Assembly: GCA_947488605.1 (NCBI GenBank)
Contig: CANKZJ010000002.1
Coordinates: 186,001-250,000, forward strand
Reading direction: 5' to 3'
Length of the DNA stretch: 64,000 nt
Source of the DNA: an uncultured Paracoccaceae bacterium
GTDB taxonomy: Bacteria > Pseudomonadota > Alphaproteobacteria > Rhodobacterales > Rhodobacteraceae
A model generated the notes under the pieces. That model had not been told where the DNA came from and ran no database searches. It worked only from the letters and a program-made list of their open reading frames with translations. This document shows, piece by piece, positions 8,446 through 18,546 of this stretch. Within the stretch, counting starts at the first letter, position 1; every line of letters starts with the position of its first letter. The position numbers and the translations under genes are program-made.

Positions 8446-10089
8446 CTAAACCAGGCGCGATGTTTCAACCGCAGCTCGTACAAAATCTGCGAACAACGGG
8501 TGCGGCGCGAATGGTTTTGATTTGAGTTCCGGATGGAATTGCACCCCGATAAACCACGGGTGATCTTGCCATTCTACGATCTCTGGCAGTTTGCCGTCAG
8601 GTGACATGCCCGAGAACTTGAGGCCCGCTGTTTCCAGCTTTTCGCGGTATTTCACGTCGACTTCATACCGGTGACGGTGGCGCTCTTCGATCGCAGTTGA
8701 ACCGTAGATTTCGGCCACTTTCGATCCTTCGATGAGCGTCGCATTATATGCGCCAAGACGCATGGTGCCGCCTTTGTCATCATCTGTTTTGCGCGCCACT
8801 TTGTGGTTGCCCTGAACCCATTCCTTTAGGTGATAAACGACTGGTTCAAAACGCTTTTTCCCAGCCTCATGATCAAACTCTTCTGATCCGGCTTTTTCCA
8901 AACCTGCCACGTTGCGTGCCGCTTCGATGACGGCCATTTGCATACCAAGACAGATGCCAAGATAGGGGATCTGCTTCTCGCGGGCAAATTGCGCCGCTTT
9001 GATTTTGCCTTCTGTGCCACGTTCGCCGAAACCGCCCGGCACAAGGATCGCGTGAAAGCCTTGCAGGTAAGGTGTGGCATCATCGTTGTCGAATAGTTCG
9101 GCATCAACCCACTCGATTTTGACCTTTACCCTGTTTGCCATACCGCCGTGCGTAAGCGCCTCTGCGATGGATTTATACGCGTCCTCTAGCTGGGTATATT
9201 TGCCGACGATTGCGACTTTGACTTCGCCTTCCGGGTTATGAATGCGGTCATAGACGTCGTGCCACACGCCCAGCTTTGGCTGCGGCGCCGGGGAAATGCC
9301 AAATGCATCCAAAACTGCCTGATCAAGACCCTGATCATGATAGGCAAGCGGTGCCTCATAGATTGATTTTAGATCATAGGCTGCCACAACACATTGCTTG
9401 CGGACATTACAGAACAGCGCGATTTTTTCGCGTTCTTTCTCGGGGATCGGATGTTCAGAGCGGCAGACGAGGATATCTGGCGCGATACCGATGGATTGCA
9501 ATTCTTTGACCGAATGTTGGGTTGGCTTTGTCTTCAATTCACCAGATGCCGCAAGGTAGGGAAGTAGTGTCAGGTGCATGAAAATGCACTGACCGCGCGG
9601 TTTGTCATGGGCAAACTGGCGGATTGCTTCAAAGAAAGGCAAGCCTTCGATGTCGCCAACGGTGCCGCCGATTTCGCACAGCATAAAGTCAACTTCGTCT
9701 TCGCCAATGCTCAGAAAATCTTTGATTTGGTTGGTCACATGGGGGACGACCTGAATGGTCTTGCCCAGATAATCGCCGCGGCGTTCTTTTTCCAAAACGG
9801 TGGAATAGATGCGACCCGAACTCACTGAATCGGTATTGCGCGCAGGCACACCGGTAAAGCGTTCGTAGTGGCCAAGATCGAGATCAGTTTCTGCACCATC
9901 ATCGGTGACGAAAACTTCGCCATGCTCAAACGGTGACATCGTGCCGGGGTCGACGTTCAGGTAGGGGTCCAACTTACGCAAGCGCACCGAATAGCCACGC
10001 GCTTGCAACAAAGCACCCAAGGCCGCCGATGCAAGCCCTTTGCCCAGTGAAGACACCACGCCGCCGGTGATAAAAACAAAACGCGCCAT
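8446..10089 (-). CDS. pyrG: CTP synthase
   Basis: 547 residues, full length. The synthetase domain begins with [20 protein letters not shown], and the C-terminal class-I glutamine amidotransferase domain has the catalytic Cys in LGICLGMQ and the His/Glu pair in VQFHPE. It makes CTP from UTP, ATP and glutamine in the cytoplasm. GGGGG lies 10-15 bases before the ATG. secG lies upstream on the same strand, separated by 158 bases containing a hairpin. Confidence 0.98.
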   Translation of the reverse strand: MARFVFITGGVVSSLGKGLASAALGALLQARGYSVRLRKLDPYLNVDPGTMSPFEHGEVFVTDDGAETDLDLGHYERFTGVPARNTDSVSSGRIYSTVLEKERRGDYLGKTIQVVPHVTNQIKDFLSIGEDEVDFMLCEIGGTVGDIEGLPFFEAIRQFAHDKPRGQCIFMHLTLLPYLAASGELKTKPTQHSVKELQSIGIAPDILVCRSEHPIPEKEREKIALFCNVRKQCVVAAYDLKSIYEAPLAYHDQGLDQAVLDAFGISPAPQPKLGVWHDVYDRIHNPEGEVKVAIVGKYTQLEDAYKSIAEALTHGGMANRVKVKIEWVDAELFDNDDATPYLQGFHAILVPGGFGERGTEGKIKAAQFAREKQIPYLGICLGMQMAVIEAARNVAGLEKAGSEEFDHEAGKKRFEPVVYHLKEWVQGNHKVARKTDDDKGGTMRLGAYNATLIEGSKVAEIYGSTAIEERHRHRYEVDVKYREKLETAGLKFSGMSPDGKLPEIVEWQDHPWFIGVQFHPELKSKPFAPHPLFADFVRAAVETSRLV

Positions 10090-10212
10090 TGGCAGGGGAC
10101 CCCCGTGAAAATTCCAAAAATTGTGGGAAAGCGAACCCGAAAATTCACATCATCACGGGGTTTGACGTGTAGTAGATTCGGGCGCGATTGGCAACCACTG
10201 ACCCAACATCAT

Positions 10213-10238
10213 GTTGCTGCACGTGTTTGTGCAGCAAC
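10213..10238 (-). terminator. Hairpin after secG, possible terminator
   Basis: A perfect 10-base inverted repeat (GTTGCTGCAC / GTGCAGCAAC) with a 6-base loop lies 10 bases beyond the secG stop. No T run follows on the minus strand, so termination is inferred from position and stem strength only. Confidence 0.4.
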
Positions 10239-10247
10239 TGCTAGTGC

Positions 10248-10598
10248 TTAGTCGCCTGCGGGCAGAAGGGGTGCATCAGCACTGGACGGCGGCAACAAAC
10301 TGTCGCCCAGATCAGGCACTTCGACGCCCTCGACGGTTGGATCAATCCCCAAACGGTCAGCAACTGATGAACCTGCTGTATTGCTTGCCGAAATCAATGT
10401 CAGAGAGATCGAAGTGCAAATAAATGCAACGGCCAATGCCCAGGTGAATTTGCTCATCGCGGTCGGTGCCGGGCGCGAACCTGTCGCACCGCCGCCGCCG
10501 CCCATACCAAGGCCACCACCCTCAGAGCGCTGCAAAAGCACAGTACCGATCAGGCTAAGCGCGAGGATCAGGTGGATGATGAGGACGACGTTTTCCAT
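10248..10598 (-). CDS. secG: Preprotein translocase subunit SecG
   Basis: 116 residues with the SecG layout: a membrane helix at about 5-22, the family's LQRSEGGGLGMGGGGG glycine-rich cytoplasmic loop at 23-40, a second helix at about 50-70, and a short acidic/proline tail. It is the small accessory subunit of the SecYEG channel. DUF6524 lies upstream on the same strand and pyrG downstream. Confidence 0.95.
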   Translation of the reverse strand: MENVVLIIHLILALSLIGTVLLQRSEGGGLGMGGGGGATGSRPAPTAMSKFTWALAVAFICTSISLTLISASNTAGSSVADRLGIDPTVEGVEVPDLGDSLLPPSSADAPLLPAGD

Positions 10599-10675
10599 TT
10601 CGGGCCTTTCAGGGCTTTCGCGAACAAGCGGTATCTAAAAGCTGCAACACAATCCCGCAACCCCTGAAACCATGC

Positions 10676-11071
10676 TTATTCGTCAACATCATCCATGTCA
10701 GCCTGCCCAGTAAGCCTGCGCCGGACGATGGACCACGACAACCCGATGGCCAGAACAACCGAAAGGGCGAAGATACCTATCCATGTGTTGATCGATGGAT
10801 TGTCCAAGCTAATCACACCTTGGTCAAACAAGACCCACAGCAGCGTGCCCACGACTGCCAAGATTAGGATCATTCCAAATATGCCGATAGAACGTAGTGT
10901 TGCGCGTAAATAGATGATGTAGCCGACAAACAGAACCAATCCCAAAAGCACTGTCATGGACAGGTTTGTATCGGCATTTTCCATCGACCAGCGAACATAG
11001 TTCCACTGCGTGGGGTTATATGTCGCCGCCAGCAACATAAATGCAAAGATCCAACGGATGACGAAACCCAT
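10676..11071 (-). CDS. DUF6524 family membrane protein
   Basis: 131 residues with four hydrophobic segments (about 5-20, 37-55, 62-85 and 98-118), a conserved N-terminal TYNPTQWNYVRW block and the tail TGQADMDDVDE. I recognise it as the DUF6524 family of Rhodobacterales; function unknown. The start is at 11071, preceded by GTGAGG at a good distance, rather than the open codons up to 11104. It is divergent from purA. Confidence 0.75.
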   Translation of the reverse strand: MGFVIRWIFAFMLLAATYNPTQWNYVRWSMENADTNLSMTVLLGLVLFVGYIIYLRATLRSIGIFGMILILAVVGTLLWVLFDQGVISLDNPSINTWIGIFALSVVLAIGLSWSIVRRRLTGQADMDDVDE

Positions 11072-11205
11072 GATATGCCTCACTTCTTTTTGGTGCGGCG
11101 ACAATGCGTCGTCATGGCCTTGGTGTCCAGTCGGGCATTTTGCGGTTTCCCAACACCGACCCTGTCGATATAGGGGGCACGCAATCTTCGAGGGAAAAGA
11201 ATCTT

Positions 11206-12501
11206 ATGGCAAACGTTGTGGTCGTCGGTGCCCAGTGGGGCGATGAAGGCAAAGGTAAGATCGTTGACTGGCTCTCTGAACGGGCCGATGTGATCGCGCG
11301 CTTTCAAGGTGGGCATAACGCAGGCCATACCCTTGTCATTGATGGCGAGGTCTTCAAGCTGAATGCGCTGCCGTCTGGTGTGGTGCGTGGTGGCAAACTT
11401 TCCGTGATTGGCAACGGGGTTGTTCTGGACCCCTGGCACTTGGTCAAAGAGATTGCGTCGATCCGCGAACAGGGTGTTGAGATCAATCCTGAGACGCTGA
11501 TGATTGCAGAGAATACGCCCTTGATCTTGCCGATCCACGGTGAGTTGGATCGGGCGCGTGAAGAAGCCGCAAGCAAGGGCACCAAGATTGGCACGACAGG
11601 CCGCGGCATTGGCCCTGCCTATGAAGACAAGGTCGGTCGCCGCTCCGTGCGCGTGGCTGATTTGGCTGATGAGGCAACTTTGGAAGCGCGTGTAGATCGC
11701 GCGCTTCAGCACCATGACCCGTTGCGCCGAGGGCTTGGCATCGAACCGATTGACCGTGACGCGTTGGTTGCACAACTTAAAAAGATCGCCAGTGAAATTC
11801 TGCCGTATGCAGCCCCTGTCTGGAAAGTGCTGAACGAAAAGCGCAAAGCAGGCAAACGTATCTTGTTTGAAGGCGCGCAAGGCGCGTTGCTTGATATTGA
11901 TTTTGGCACTTACCCGTTCGTTACGTCCTCTAACGTGATTGCAGGTCAAGCGGCCACTGGCGTGGGCGTCGGGCCAAACGCGATCGACTATGTGCTGGGC
12001 ATCGTCAAAGCCTACACAACGCGCGTGGGCGAGGGGCCTTTCCCGACTGAACTGGATGATGATGATGGTCACCGCCTCGGCACCCGCGGCTATGAGTTCG
12101 GCACCGTGACAGGGCGCAAACGTCGCTGTGGCTGGTTCGATGCGGCACTTGTGCGCCAAACATGTGCGACGTCGGGTGTTACGGGTATTTCCCTCACAAA
12201 GCTTGATGTGTTGGATGGTTTTGAGACGCTCAAGATCTGCGTTGGCTATGACCTAGACGGAAAAGAGCTTGATTACCTGCCGACGGCTGCTGACCAGCAG
12301 GCCCGTTGCAAACCTATCTACGAAGAAATCGAAGGCTGGGCAGATTCAACCGAAGGCGCGCGCTCTTGGGCCGACTTGCCTGCGCAGGCTATCAAATACG
12401 TGCGCCGGATCGAAGAGTTGATCCAGTGCCCTGTCGCCCTAGTTTCCACCTCACCTGAGAGAGAAGACACCATATTGGTGACTGATCCCTTCGCAGATTG
12501 A
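11206..12501 (+). CDS. purA: Adenylosuccinate synthetase
   Basis: 431 residues. The GTP/IMP site [11 protein letters not shown] (residues 8-18), [21 protein letters not shown] and the C-terminal guanine-binding end ([11 protein letters not shown]) are present. It converts IMP, aspartate and GTP to adenylosuccinate, the first step to AMP. The ATG at 11206 with GAGGG upstream is used; the longer open frame to 11104 has no family match. The DUF2842 gene follows 6 bases after the stop and shares a terminator. Confidence 0.98.
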   Translation: MANVVVVGAQWGDEGKGKIVDWLSERADVIARFQGGHNAGHTLVIDGEVFKLNALPSGVVRGGKLSVIGNGVVLDPWHLVKEIASIREQGVEINPETLMIAENTPLILPIHGELDRAREEAASKGTKIGTTGRGIGPAYEDKVGRRSVRVADLADEATLEARVDRALQHHDPLRRGLGIEPIDRDALVAQLKKIASEILPYAAPVWKVLNEKRKAGKRILFEGAQGALLDIDFGTYPFVTSSNVIAGQAATGVGVGPNAIDYVLGIVKAYTTRVGEGPFPTELDDDDGHRLGTRGYEFGTVTGRKRRCGWFDAALVRQTCATSGVTGISLTKLDVLDGFETLKICVGYDLDGKELDYLPTAADQQARCKPIYEEIEGWADSTEGARSWADLPAQAIKYVRRIEELIQCPVALVSTSPEREDTILVTDPFAD

Positions 12502-12507
12502 GGAACG

Positions 12508-12738
12508 ATGACCTATAAAGCACGTAAACGGCTGGCACTTTTCGTGCTCGTGATTGGCCTGCCAATCTACATCGTCTTGGCTGTCACGGTGATGAGCTTC
12601 ATGCTGAACCAGGAAATACGTTTTCCGGTTGTCGTGGAATTGGGTGTTTATACTTTGCTAGGGATCGGTTGGGCGTTTCCGCTCAAATGGGTTTTCAAAG
12701 GGATCGGGCAACCTGATCCTGATCAAAACCAACCGTGA
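12508..12738 (+). CDS. DUF2842 family small membrane protein
   Basis: 76 residues with two membrane helices (about 9-29 and 42-60) and the family start MTYKARKR. Function unknown; it is common in alphaproteobacteria. It is only 6 bases after purA and ends just before a strong bidirectional terminator, so it is co-transcribed with purA. Confidence 0.82.
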   Translation: MTYKARKRLALFVLVIGLPIYIVLAVTVMSFMLNQEIRFPVVVELGVYTLLGIGWAFPLKWVFKGIGQPDPDQNQP

Positions 12739-12746
12739 GCCACAAA

Positions 12747-12772
12747 AAAGGCGGGGTATAAACCCCGCCTTT
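12747..12772. terminator. Bidirectional intrinsic terminator
   Basis: A perfect 10-base stem (AAAGGCGGGG / CCCCGCCTTT) with loop TATAAA. On the plus strand TTT then TGTC follows; on the minus strand TTTTTTGTG follows. It ends purA-DUF2842 and the convergent acidic-protein gene. Confidence 0.88.
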
Positions 12773-12793
12773 GTCGTCAATTTGCATTCTGTT

Positions 12794-14671
12794 TTAAGCT
12801 TGCGCCGCGCGTTGATCGTCTGGGCGGTATTGCGATGTCTCCGCGACTTGGAAGCGGCCGTTATCCATTTTTACGATACGTGTCTGGCGCAAAAGGCGAC
12901 CAAAGCAACGTAGCCCATCTTCACGTGAGACTTCGCCCTCAGAGGCGGTCTGAACAACTTTCATCACCTGTGGGCGCGAGAAGTCAGCTTCACCTTCGAC
13001 AAAGCAAATATAAGCACCTGCAGCTTCAAGCATATCAACCAATTCGGTTGCACCATGTGCTTGCGCGAATTCGGCAAAGCCTGTTGTTTCCGGCACACCT
13101 TCGGCTTCTTTGAGTGATGCAATCTGGCGCAACCGCTCGGAGGCTGCGTCGAGTGGCTTCACCTTGCCATCGTTACCACCTTTGGCTTCGTTAACTTCGG
13201 CCGCTTCAGATACGCCCAGATCATCTTTGCTTTCGGCTGCGTGCACGTCCAGATCATCTTTGAAGACTTCATCCGGGTCACGCGCATCACCTTTGTCACC
13301 CAATTGACGCGCGGCCTCAGTAGCGGCAACGGCTGCTTTAAGCTGTGCAAACGCATCACGATGACGGCGGCTTTCGGGCTTGTTGAGGTGCTGATCTGTC
13401 TGGGACATGATCCGGCTCATGGCATCTTCAACACGGCGCGATAGACCGTGGCGTGCGACTTCATTGCCCTGACGGCGGGCGATTTCCGCCTCCACCAAAG
13501 CCACCTCTGTCGCGAGGTCAAAATCATCATCTGTTGCGTTATCGACCTTAGACTGGTCAATCTCGGCCAACTCGGGTTCGTCATCATCATCATCGGCGGC
13601 ATCACTTGGTGTTAGCACCAATGTTGTATGCTCCCGTCGTGCGGGGTGGTCGGCTTGAGGCTCCTCAGCAACTGCTTCTTCTTCAACAGCGTCGATCTCG
13701 TCTTCGACTTCAGCGACCATTGCGTCGATAGTTTCTTCTTCGATAGCAGCGTCAGCTTCGGTTTCCATCTCTGCTTCAGCCATATCGACATCATCCTCGA
13801 TGATATCCTGCGCGAGTTCTTCAACGGTTTCTTCGACCTCGGTGTCGACATTATCAACCTCTGCTGCGATGTCTTCGAGCGCTTCTACTTCATCAGCAGT
13901 TTCTTCGATGGCGTCTTCAAGATCATCAACTTCGTCAGCGGTCGCATCTTCGACTGACGCAAGCTCTTCGTCCATCAACTCTTCGACAAAAACGTTTTCG
14001 TCTGCGTCTGTCTCTGAAACGAGATCCGCACCGGCGTCGTCCTGATCTTCGGCGTAATCATCTGCGGCAGAGATGAATGAACTTTCAGCGGCTGATGCAA
14101 CATCGCTTTCGACATATTCGTTTGCATCATCCAAAATACGTGTCTGAGACGTGCGCTTGGCAAGATCAGCGAGGCGCTGCGCCAGCGGGTTGACGCCTTG
14201 CGCCTTCGGTTCACCCTCGCTCAAATCCTCGGCGTAGGTTTCGTCGTCCGAGTCTTCTGCATCACGATCAACGACCGCGCGGATCCGGTCCAGCTTGGCT
14301 GTCACGCTGGTATCGGTGTCGATTGCCATGTCATCGTCGTCTGTTTCTTCTTCGACAGCAGCAAATTCGTCGGCAAAGTCTTCGTCCAACTCAGCGGCGG
14401 CGTCTTCAACGTCATCTTCAACGGCGCGCAGGCTGACGTGATTGCCATCACCTTCAACTTCAACGGCAACGCCTGCTTGATCTTCGGTGAGACGGGCAAG
14501 TGTCGACATATCAGGGGCCTGTGGCGCCACATCCATAAACCGGTTGTGCCCGGCCAAGTCATGAAAGAAAGACACGACTGTCTTCATGATTTCAACGGAG
14601 TCTTCGAACCCTTCAAGGCGACAAGAAAAGTTGCCGTAAGTCACATCAAGGATTTGGTTGTTCTCGTCCAT
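12794..14671 (-). CDS. Large acidic protein of unknown function
   Basis: 625 residues in three parts. Residues 1-85 form a compact conserved-looking start (MDENNQILDVTYGNF, LEGFEDSVEIMKTVVSFFHDL). Residues about 85-400 are extremely rich in Asp and Glu with few aromatic residues, probably disordered. A more regular end (about 400-625) has helical stretches and a globular-looking tail with ICFVEGEADFSRPQVMKVV and GLRCFGRLLRQTRIVKM. I remember the N-terminal block from other Rhodobacterales proteins of unknown role; no CheA, kinase or other catalytic motif is visible. It stands alone, divergent from thiN. Confidence 0.75.
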   Translation of the reverse strand: MDENNQILDVTYGNFSCRLEGFEDSVEIMKTVVSFFHDLAGHNRFMDVAPQAPDMSTLARLTEDQAGVAVEVEGDGNHVSLRAVEDDVEDAAAELDEDFADEFAAVEEETDDDDMAIDTDTSVTAKLDRIRAVVDRDAEDSDDETYAEDLSEGEPKAQGVNPLAQRLADLAKRTSQTRILDDANEYVESDVASAAESSFISAADDYAEDQDDAGADLVSETDADENVFVEELMDEELASVEDATADEVDDLEDAIEETADEVEALEDIAAEVDNVDTEVEETVEELAQDIIEDDVDMAEAEMETEADAAIEEETIDAMVAEVEDEIDAVEEEAVAEEPQADHPARREHTTLVLTPSDAADDDDDEPELAEIDQSKVDNATDDDFDLATEVALVEAEIARRQGNEVARHGLSRRVEDAMSRIMSQTDQHLNKPESRRHRDAFAQLKAAVAATEAARQLGDKGDARDPDEVFKDDLDVHAAESKDDLGVSEAAEVNEAKGGNDGKVKPLDAASERLRQIASLKEAEGVPETTGFAEFAQAHGATELVDMLEAAGAYICFVEGEADFSRPQVMKVVQTASEGEVSREDGLRCFGRLLRQTRIVKMDNGRFQVAETSQYRPDDQRAAQA

Positions 14672-14804
14672 GAGTTCACGCTTTCTCTTTTAGTGCGGCA
14701 TTCCGCTAGACAGACATTAGTTCTTAATTGAAAACAGTATCACGCTTAATTCGAGATCATTTTATGTCCCTTTTGGGGAATGTTTGTGAATAGAGGTGCA
14801 ATCT

Positions 14805-15473
14805 TTGTCCGTAGAGACCATTGTTTCAAGCCCCAATATTGTTTGTCTTGTTGGCGGTGCGCCGATTGAAGATACGGCAATTTCCACTGTTTTAGATGAG
14901 GTTTCGCTCTTCATAGGTGTGGATAAGGGTGCAGATCACCTTTTGTCGGCCGGTGTCAAACCTGCCGCAGTCATCGGTGACCTTGATAGCCTTTCTGAAC
15001 ATGCGCGTGCCACATTTGCGGCGGTTTTGTGTCAAGTCGAAGAACAATCTACCACAGATTTTGAAAAAGCGCTGGCACGCGTGGTCGCACCGGCTATTCT
15101 TTGCCTGGGATTTACCGGTGGTCGGATCGACCATGTGCTTTCGGTCTTGAATGTCATGGCACGTAATGCAGATCGTGCCATTATCCTCGCCGATGAAAAC
15201 GATGTTTGTTTTTTGGCGCGGGTTGGAAAAACATCTTTCAGCGCCCCGCGTCAGACCCGTGTTTCGGTTATGCCGTTGGGCCCAGCCACTGTGACTGTCA
15301 CGGGGTTGGAATGGCCCTTTGCCAATCAGCTTATGACACCTGCCGATTTCACCAGCCCGTCAAATGCGGCATTGGGCGGTGAGGTCACAATCGACACGGA
15401 TGGCCCTGTCTTGCTTACGCTACCTCGGATGTTTCTACAGATTGCCTTGAAAGCCGCCGTTCGCGAAGGATGA
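14805..15473 (+). CDS. thiN: Thiamine diphosphokinase
   Basis: About 222 residues. Family motifs are IGVDKGADHL, GDLDSL, the substrate stretch STTDFEKAL and GFTGGRIDHVLS. The enzyme transfers diphosphate from ATP to thiamine, making TPP. The start is a TTG at 14805 because AGAGG ends 8 bases upstream; a GTG at 14796 is the alternative and overlaps that ribosome site. The 3' end overlaps the convergent EamA gene by 59 bases. Confidence 0.87.
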   Translation: MSVETIVSSPNIVCLVGGAPIEDTAISTVLDEVSLFIGVDKGADHLLSAGVKPAAVIGDLDSLSEHARATFAAVLCQVEEQSTTDFEKALARVVAPAILCLGFTGGRIDHVLSVLNVMARNADRAIILADENDVCFLARVGKTSFSAPRQTRVSVMPLGPATVTVTGLEWPFANQLMTPADFTSPSNAALGGEVTIDTDGPVLLTLPRMFLQIALKAAVREG

Positions 15474-16326
15474 TGTAAAGGCCCGCGCCGACCGTGATGC
15501 ATATGCCTATTGCGGCAAGGCCATTGGGTAAATCCGAAAAGATCAGCCAACCAATCGCGGTTCCGAAAGGTATCTCAAGATATTGCATAGGAGCAAGTGT
15601 CGAGGCGGGCGCAAAGCGTAAGCTCCAAGTCATAAAGAGGTGGGCCAGTGTTCCAATGACACCCAGCGCTATCAACAACGCCCAAGTCTGCATCTCAAAA
15701 TCATAAGATGCGATGTCCGTCCTCGGCGCAAAGGTAACCAAAAGCACAAGCAACATAGCGCTGGCTTGCAAGCCACTGATGGCTTGCAGCTTGATCGGAT
15801 CAAGCGCACGCGCGACCTTGCGCGTGACCATCATGAAAAGTGCAAAGACGACAGCGACGCCCAAAGGAAGCAACGCGGGCGCGCCGACTTCGGCAAAGTT
15901 TGGTTGAATGACCAGCAATGTCCCGATGAAACCAATCGAACAGGCCACCATCCGGTGTAGCCCCACATGTTCACCCATCGCGAAGTGACCCAGCAGCAAC
16001 ATGATGAAGGGCATCACAAAGGCAATCGCGAGGGCATCAGCAAGAGGGAGGTAGCGCAACGCGCTAAACATCATCCCAATTCCCAAGATATGCAGAACGG
16101 TGCGCACCAGTGTCCACCAAAGGATACCCGGCGGCAGGCGAAAGCCGGTCCCACTTACCGCCACAATGGGCACTAGAATGACGGCTTGGATGCCGAACCG
16201 CACCAGAATCAGGATGCTCAGCGCGACAACCCCGCCCAACAGCTTTGCAATACTATCACCCAGCGGTGCCAGTATGCAAAACGCAAGCATCAGCATTACG
16301 CCAACAAATGGTCGATCTTCATTCAT
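15415..16326 (-). CDS. EamA/RhaT family drug-metabolite transporter
   Basis: 303 residues with about ten hydrophobic segments and the duplicated EamA architecture (first half about 10-140, second about 150-290). The second-repeat end ASTLAPMQYLEIPFGTAIGWLIFSD is typical. Substrate unknown. Its last 20 codons overlap the thiN 3' end on the other strand; the tail SRQSVETSEVA is polar and could vary without harm. Confidence 0.87.
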   Translation of the reverse strand: MNEDRPFVGVMLMLAFCILAPLGDSIAKLLGGVVALSILILVRFGIQAVILVPIVAVSGTGFRLPPGILWWTLVRTVLHILGIGMMFSALRYLPLADALAIAFVMPFIMLLLGHFAMGEHVGLHRMVACSIGFIGTLLVIQPNFAEVGAPALLPLGVAVVFALFMMVTRKVARALDPIKLQAISGLQASAMLLVLLVTFAPRTDIASYDFEMQTWALLIALGVIGTLAHLFMTWSLRFAPASTLAPMQYLEIPFGTAIGWLIFSDLPNGLAAIGICITVGAGLYIILRERRLSRQSVETSEVA

Positions 16327-16447
16327 ATCAGTACCCTAGGCTTTGATTTCCCGCGCGGCAATGCGGTCTGAGCGAGGCGGTTTTGCCGACCAAACAGCGA
16401 TCAAATCTCATCTGGCGAAGAGCCTCAGGATGCGTGATAATGCGCAG

Positions 16448-18415
16448 ATGAGTTTGCCCCCCGGTTTCCTTGATGAATTGCGCAATCGTCTGTCCTTAGG
16501 GCAGGTCGTCGGGCGTAAGGTCATGTGGGATACCCGCAAGTCCAATCAGGGCAAGGGTGATCTTTGGGCGCCGTGTCCGTTCCACCAGGAAAAAACCGCA
16601 AGTTTCCATGTCGATGACCGTAAGGGGTTCTACTACTGCTTTGGTTGTCACGCTAAGGGCGACGCGATCTCGTTCGTGCGTGAAACCGAAAACGTGGATT
16701 TTATGGAAGCCGTCAAGATCCTTGCGGGCGAGGCTGGCATGCCAGTCCCTGAACGCGATCCACAAGCACAAGAAAAGGCAGATGCCCGCACCGTTCTTGT
16801 CGATGTGATGGAGCAGGCGGTGCAGTACCATCGGTTGCAGCTACAAACGGGCGCTGCATCGGAGGCACGCGACTATCTGGCGCGGCGTGGGCTCAGCCTT
16901 GAGGCGCAAACCCGGTGGGAGATCGGCTTTGCGCCTGCAAATGGTGGGGTCATGGCGCATCTCACCGGCAAAGGTGTTGATGCAAAATTGGTGATGGACG
17001 CAGGTCTTGCCGCTGAAAGCGACCGTGGTGGCGCACCTTATGACAGGTTCCGTGGCCGGATCATGTTCCCCATTCGCGACGCACGTGGCCGCGCCATCGG
17101 CTTTGGCGGGCGTGCAATGGACCCGAACCATCCTGCGAAATACTATAACTCTCCCGAGACGCCGCTCTTTGACAAAGGACGCAGCCTTTATAACCACGGA
17201 CCCGCCCGCGAGGCCGCTGGTAAGGGGAAACCTTTGGTGGTTGCCGAAGGCTACATGGACGTTATCGCATTGTCCGAGGCCGGGTTCACCGCAACGGTGG
17301 CCCCACTTGGAACAGCGATTACCGAGGATCAACTGCGCCTGATGTGGCGCATGGCACCCGAGCCGATCATCGCGCTTGATGGCGATAAGGCGGGCGTACG
17401 TGCTGCGATGCGTGTGATAGATATTGCACTGCCATTGCTTGAGGCGGGTCAGTCGTTGCGCTTTGCCCTGATGCCAGAGGGCATGGACCCCGATGATCTG
17501 ATCAAGGCGCAAGGGGCAGGCGCGATGCAAAAGCTGCTGGATCAAGCTACCCCGATGGTCCAACTGCTGTGGCAACGTGAAACCGAAGGAAAGGTCTTTG
17601 ATAGCCCCGAACGTAAAGCGGCACTCGATAAAGCGCTGCGTGAAAAGATCAATTTAATCAAAGATCCATCCATTCGAAACCACTACGGCCAAGCGATCAA
17701 GGACATGCGCTGGGCGCTGTTCTCAAACCGTAAACCGACAACGGTGCGCAAGTCAGGCGGTCGCGGGTGGAACCCCAAGCAGGACCCTTGGCAACGTGAT
17801 GTCAGCCCTGTTGCATCCTCTCGCACGTCTGCTCTGGCGGCTGGGACCGAGGATCAAGAACACCTGCGCGAGGCCGTCATCCTTGCCACGCTGATTGCAG
17901 CACCGTCTGTGGCGATGGAATTTGAAACAGCACTCGAACAATTAGACAGCCGTGACCCGATGCACCGCGATTTGCAGGCCAGCGTGCTGCGACATCTTGG
18001 CGCAGATGATCTGCGCGCGCAGATAATTGGTGATCTGGGCGACGCTCCCCTTGAAAAGCTCTTTGCGCAAAACCATGTCGCCATAAGCCCTGCAATTCGG
18101 CGGGACGGAGATATCGATATCGCGCGGCTGTGTCTTGCGGAAGAATTTGCAAAGCTTGTCGCACGCAGAGGACATGCCCGCGAAATCGAAGACGCAGTTG
18201 AGGACTTGAACGGCGTTGCAGATGAAGGGCTTACATGGCGTCTTGCCCAAGCCTCCGAGGCATTGGACAAAGCAGGGCGTGGCGATAATGAGGATCGGGC
18301 CGAATATGCCGTTGGCAAGAATGGCGCGCGCATGAAGAAAGACGAACAGAGTGCATTTGATCAACTTCTCGACCAAATCAACTTTGCCAAAGGTGCGGAC
18401 CGCCCTAAGTCGTGA
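16448..18415 (+). CDS. dnaG: DNA primase
   Basis: 655 residues. The zinc ribbon is C43-H46-C64-C67 (CPFH ... YCFGC). The TOPRIM catalytic domain has VAEGYMDVIAL and ALDGDKAG; the C-terminal helicase-interacting part is less conserved. It makes RNA primers for replication. The start at 16448 (MSLPPGFLDEL) matches the alphaproteobacterial N-terminus although the ribosome site is weak; ATG at 16430 is possible. rpoD follows after 131 bases. Confidence 0.96.
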   Translation: MSLPPGFLDELRNRLSLGQVVGRKVMWDTRKSNQGKGDLWAPCPFHQEKTASFHVDDRKGFYYCFGCHAKGDAISFVRETENVDFMEAVKILAGEAGMPVPERDPQAQEKADARTVLVDVMEQAVQYHRLQLQTGAASEARDYLARRGLSLEAQTRWEIGFAPANGGVMAHLTGKGVDAKLVMDAGLAAESDRGGAPYDRFRGRIMFPIRDARGRAIGFGGRAMDPNHPAKYYNSPETPLFDKGRSLYNHGPAREAAGKGKPLVVAEGYMDVIALSEAGFTATVAPLGTAITEDQLRLMWRMAPEPIIALDGDKAGVRAAMRVIDIALPLLEAGQSLRFALMPEGMDPDDLIKAQGAGAMQKLLDQATPMVQLLWQRETEGKVFDSPERKAALDKALREKINLIKDPSIRNHYGQAIKDMRWALFSNRKPTTVRKSGGRGWNPKQDPWQRDVSPVASSRTSALAAGTEDQEHLREAVILATLIAAPSVAMEFETALEQLDSRDPMHRDLQASVLRHLGADDLRAQIIGDLGDAPLEKLFAQNHVAISPAIRRDGDIDIARLCLAEEFAKLVARRGHAREIEDAVEDLNGVADEGLTWRLAQASEALDKAGRGDNEDRAEYAVGKNGARMKKDEQSAFDQLLDQINFAKGADRPKS

Positions 18416-18438
18416 AACACGCAACAGACGCCAAAAAA

Positions 18439-18456
18439 CAAGGCCTTAACGCCTTG
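18439..18456 (+). terminator. Short hairpin between dnaG and rpoD
   Basis: CAAGGC / GCCTTG with a 6-base loop, preceded by six A on the plus strand but with no T run after it. It may slow or partly end dnaG transcripts. The rest of the 131-base gap holds GATTCG-N8-CGAATC (18479-18498) and a further CGAATC at 18502, possibly regulatory; nothing firm. Confidence 0.3.
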
Positions 18457-18546
18457 CGAATCGCTCCGATGCGGGGTTGATTCGAATTTAACCGAATCAG
18501 CCGAATCACTTCGGCACTGAAATACCGCTTTTGAAAGGGCTCTTTG

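Noticed and set aside
11080..12159. Long open frame antisense to purA
   Set aside because: It is a codon-bias shadow: purA on the other strand has full family motifs, and the antisense product has no recognisable features or ribosome site.
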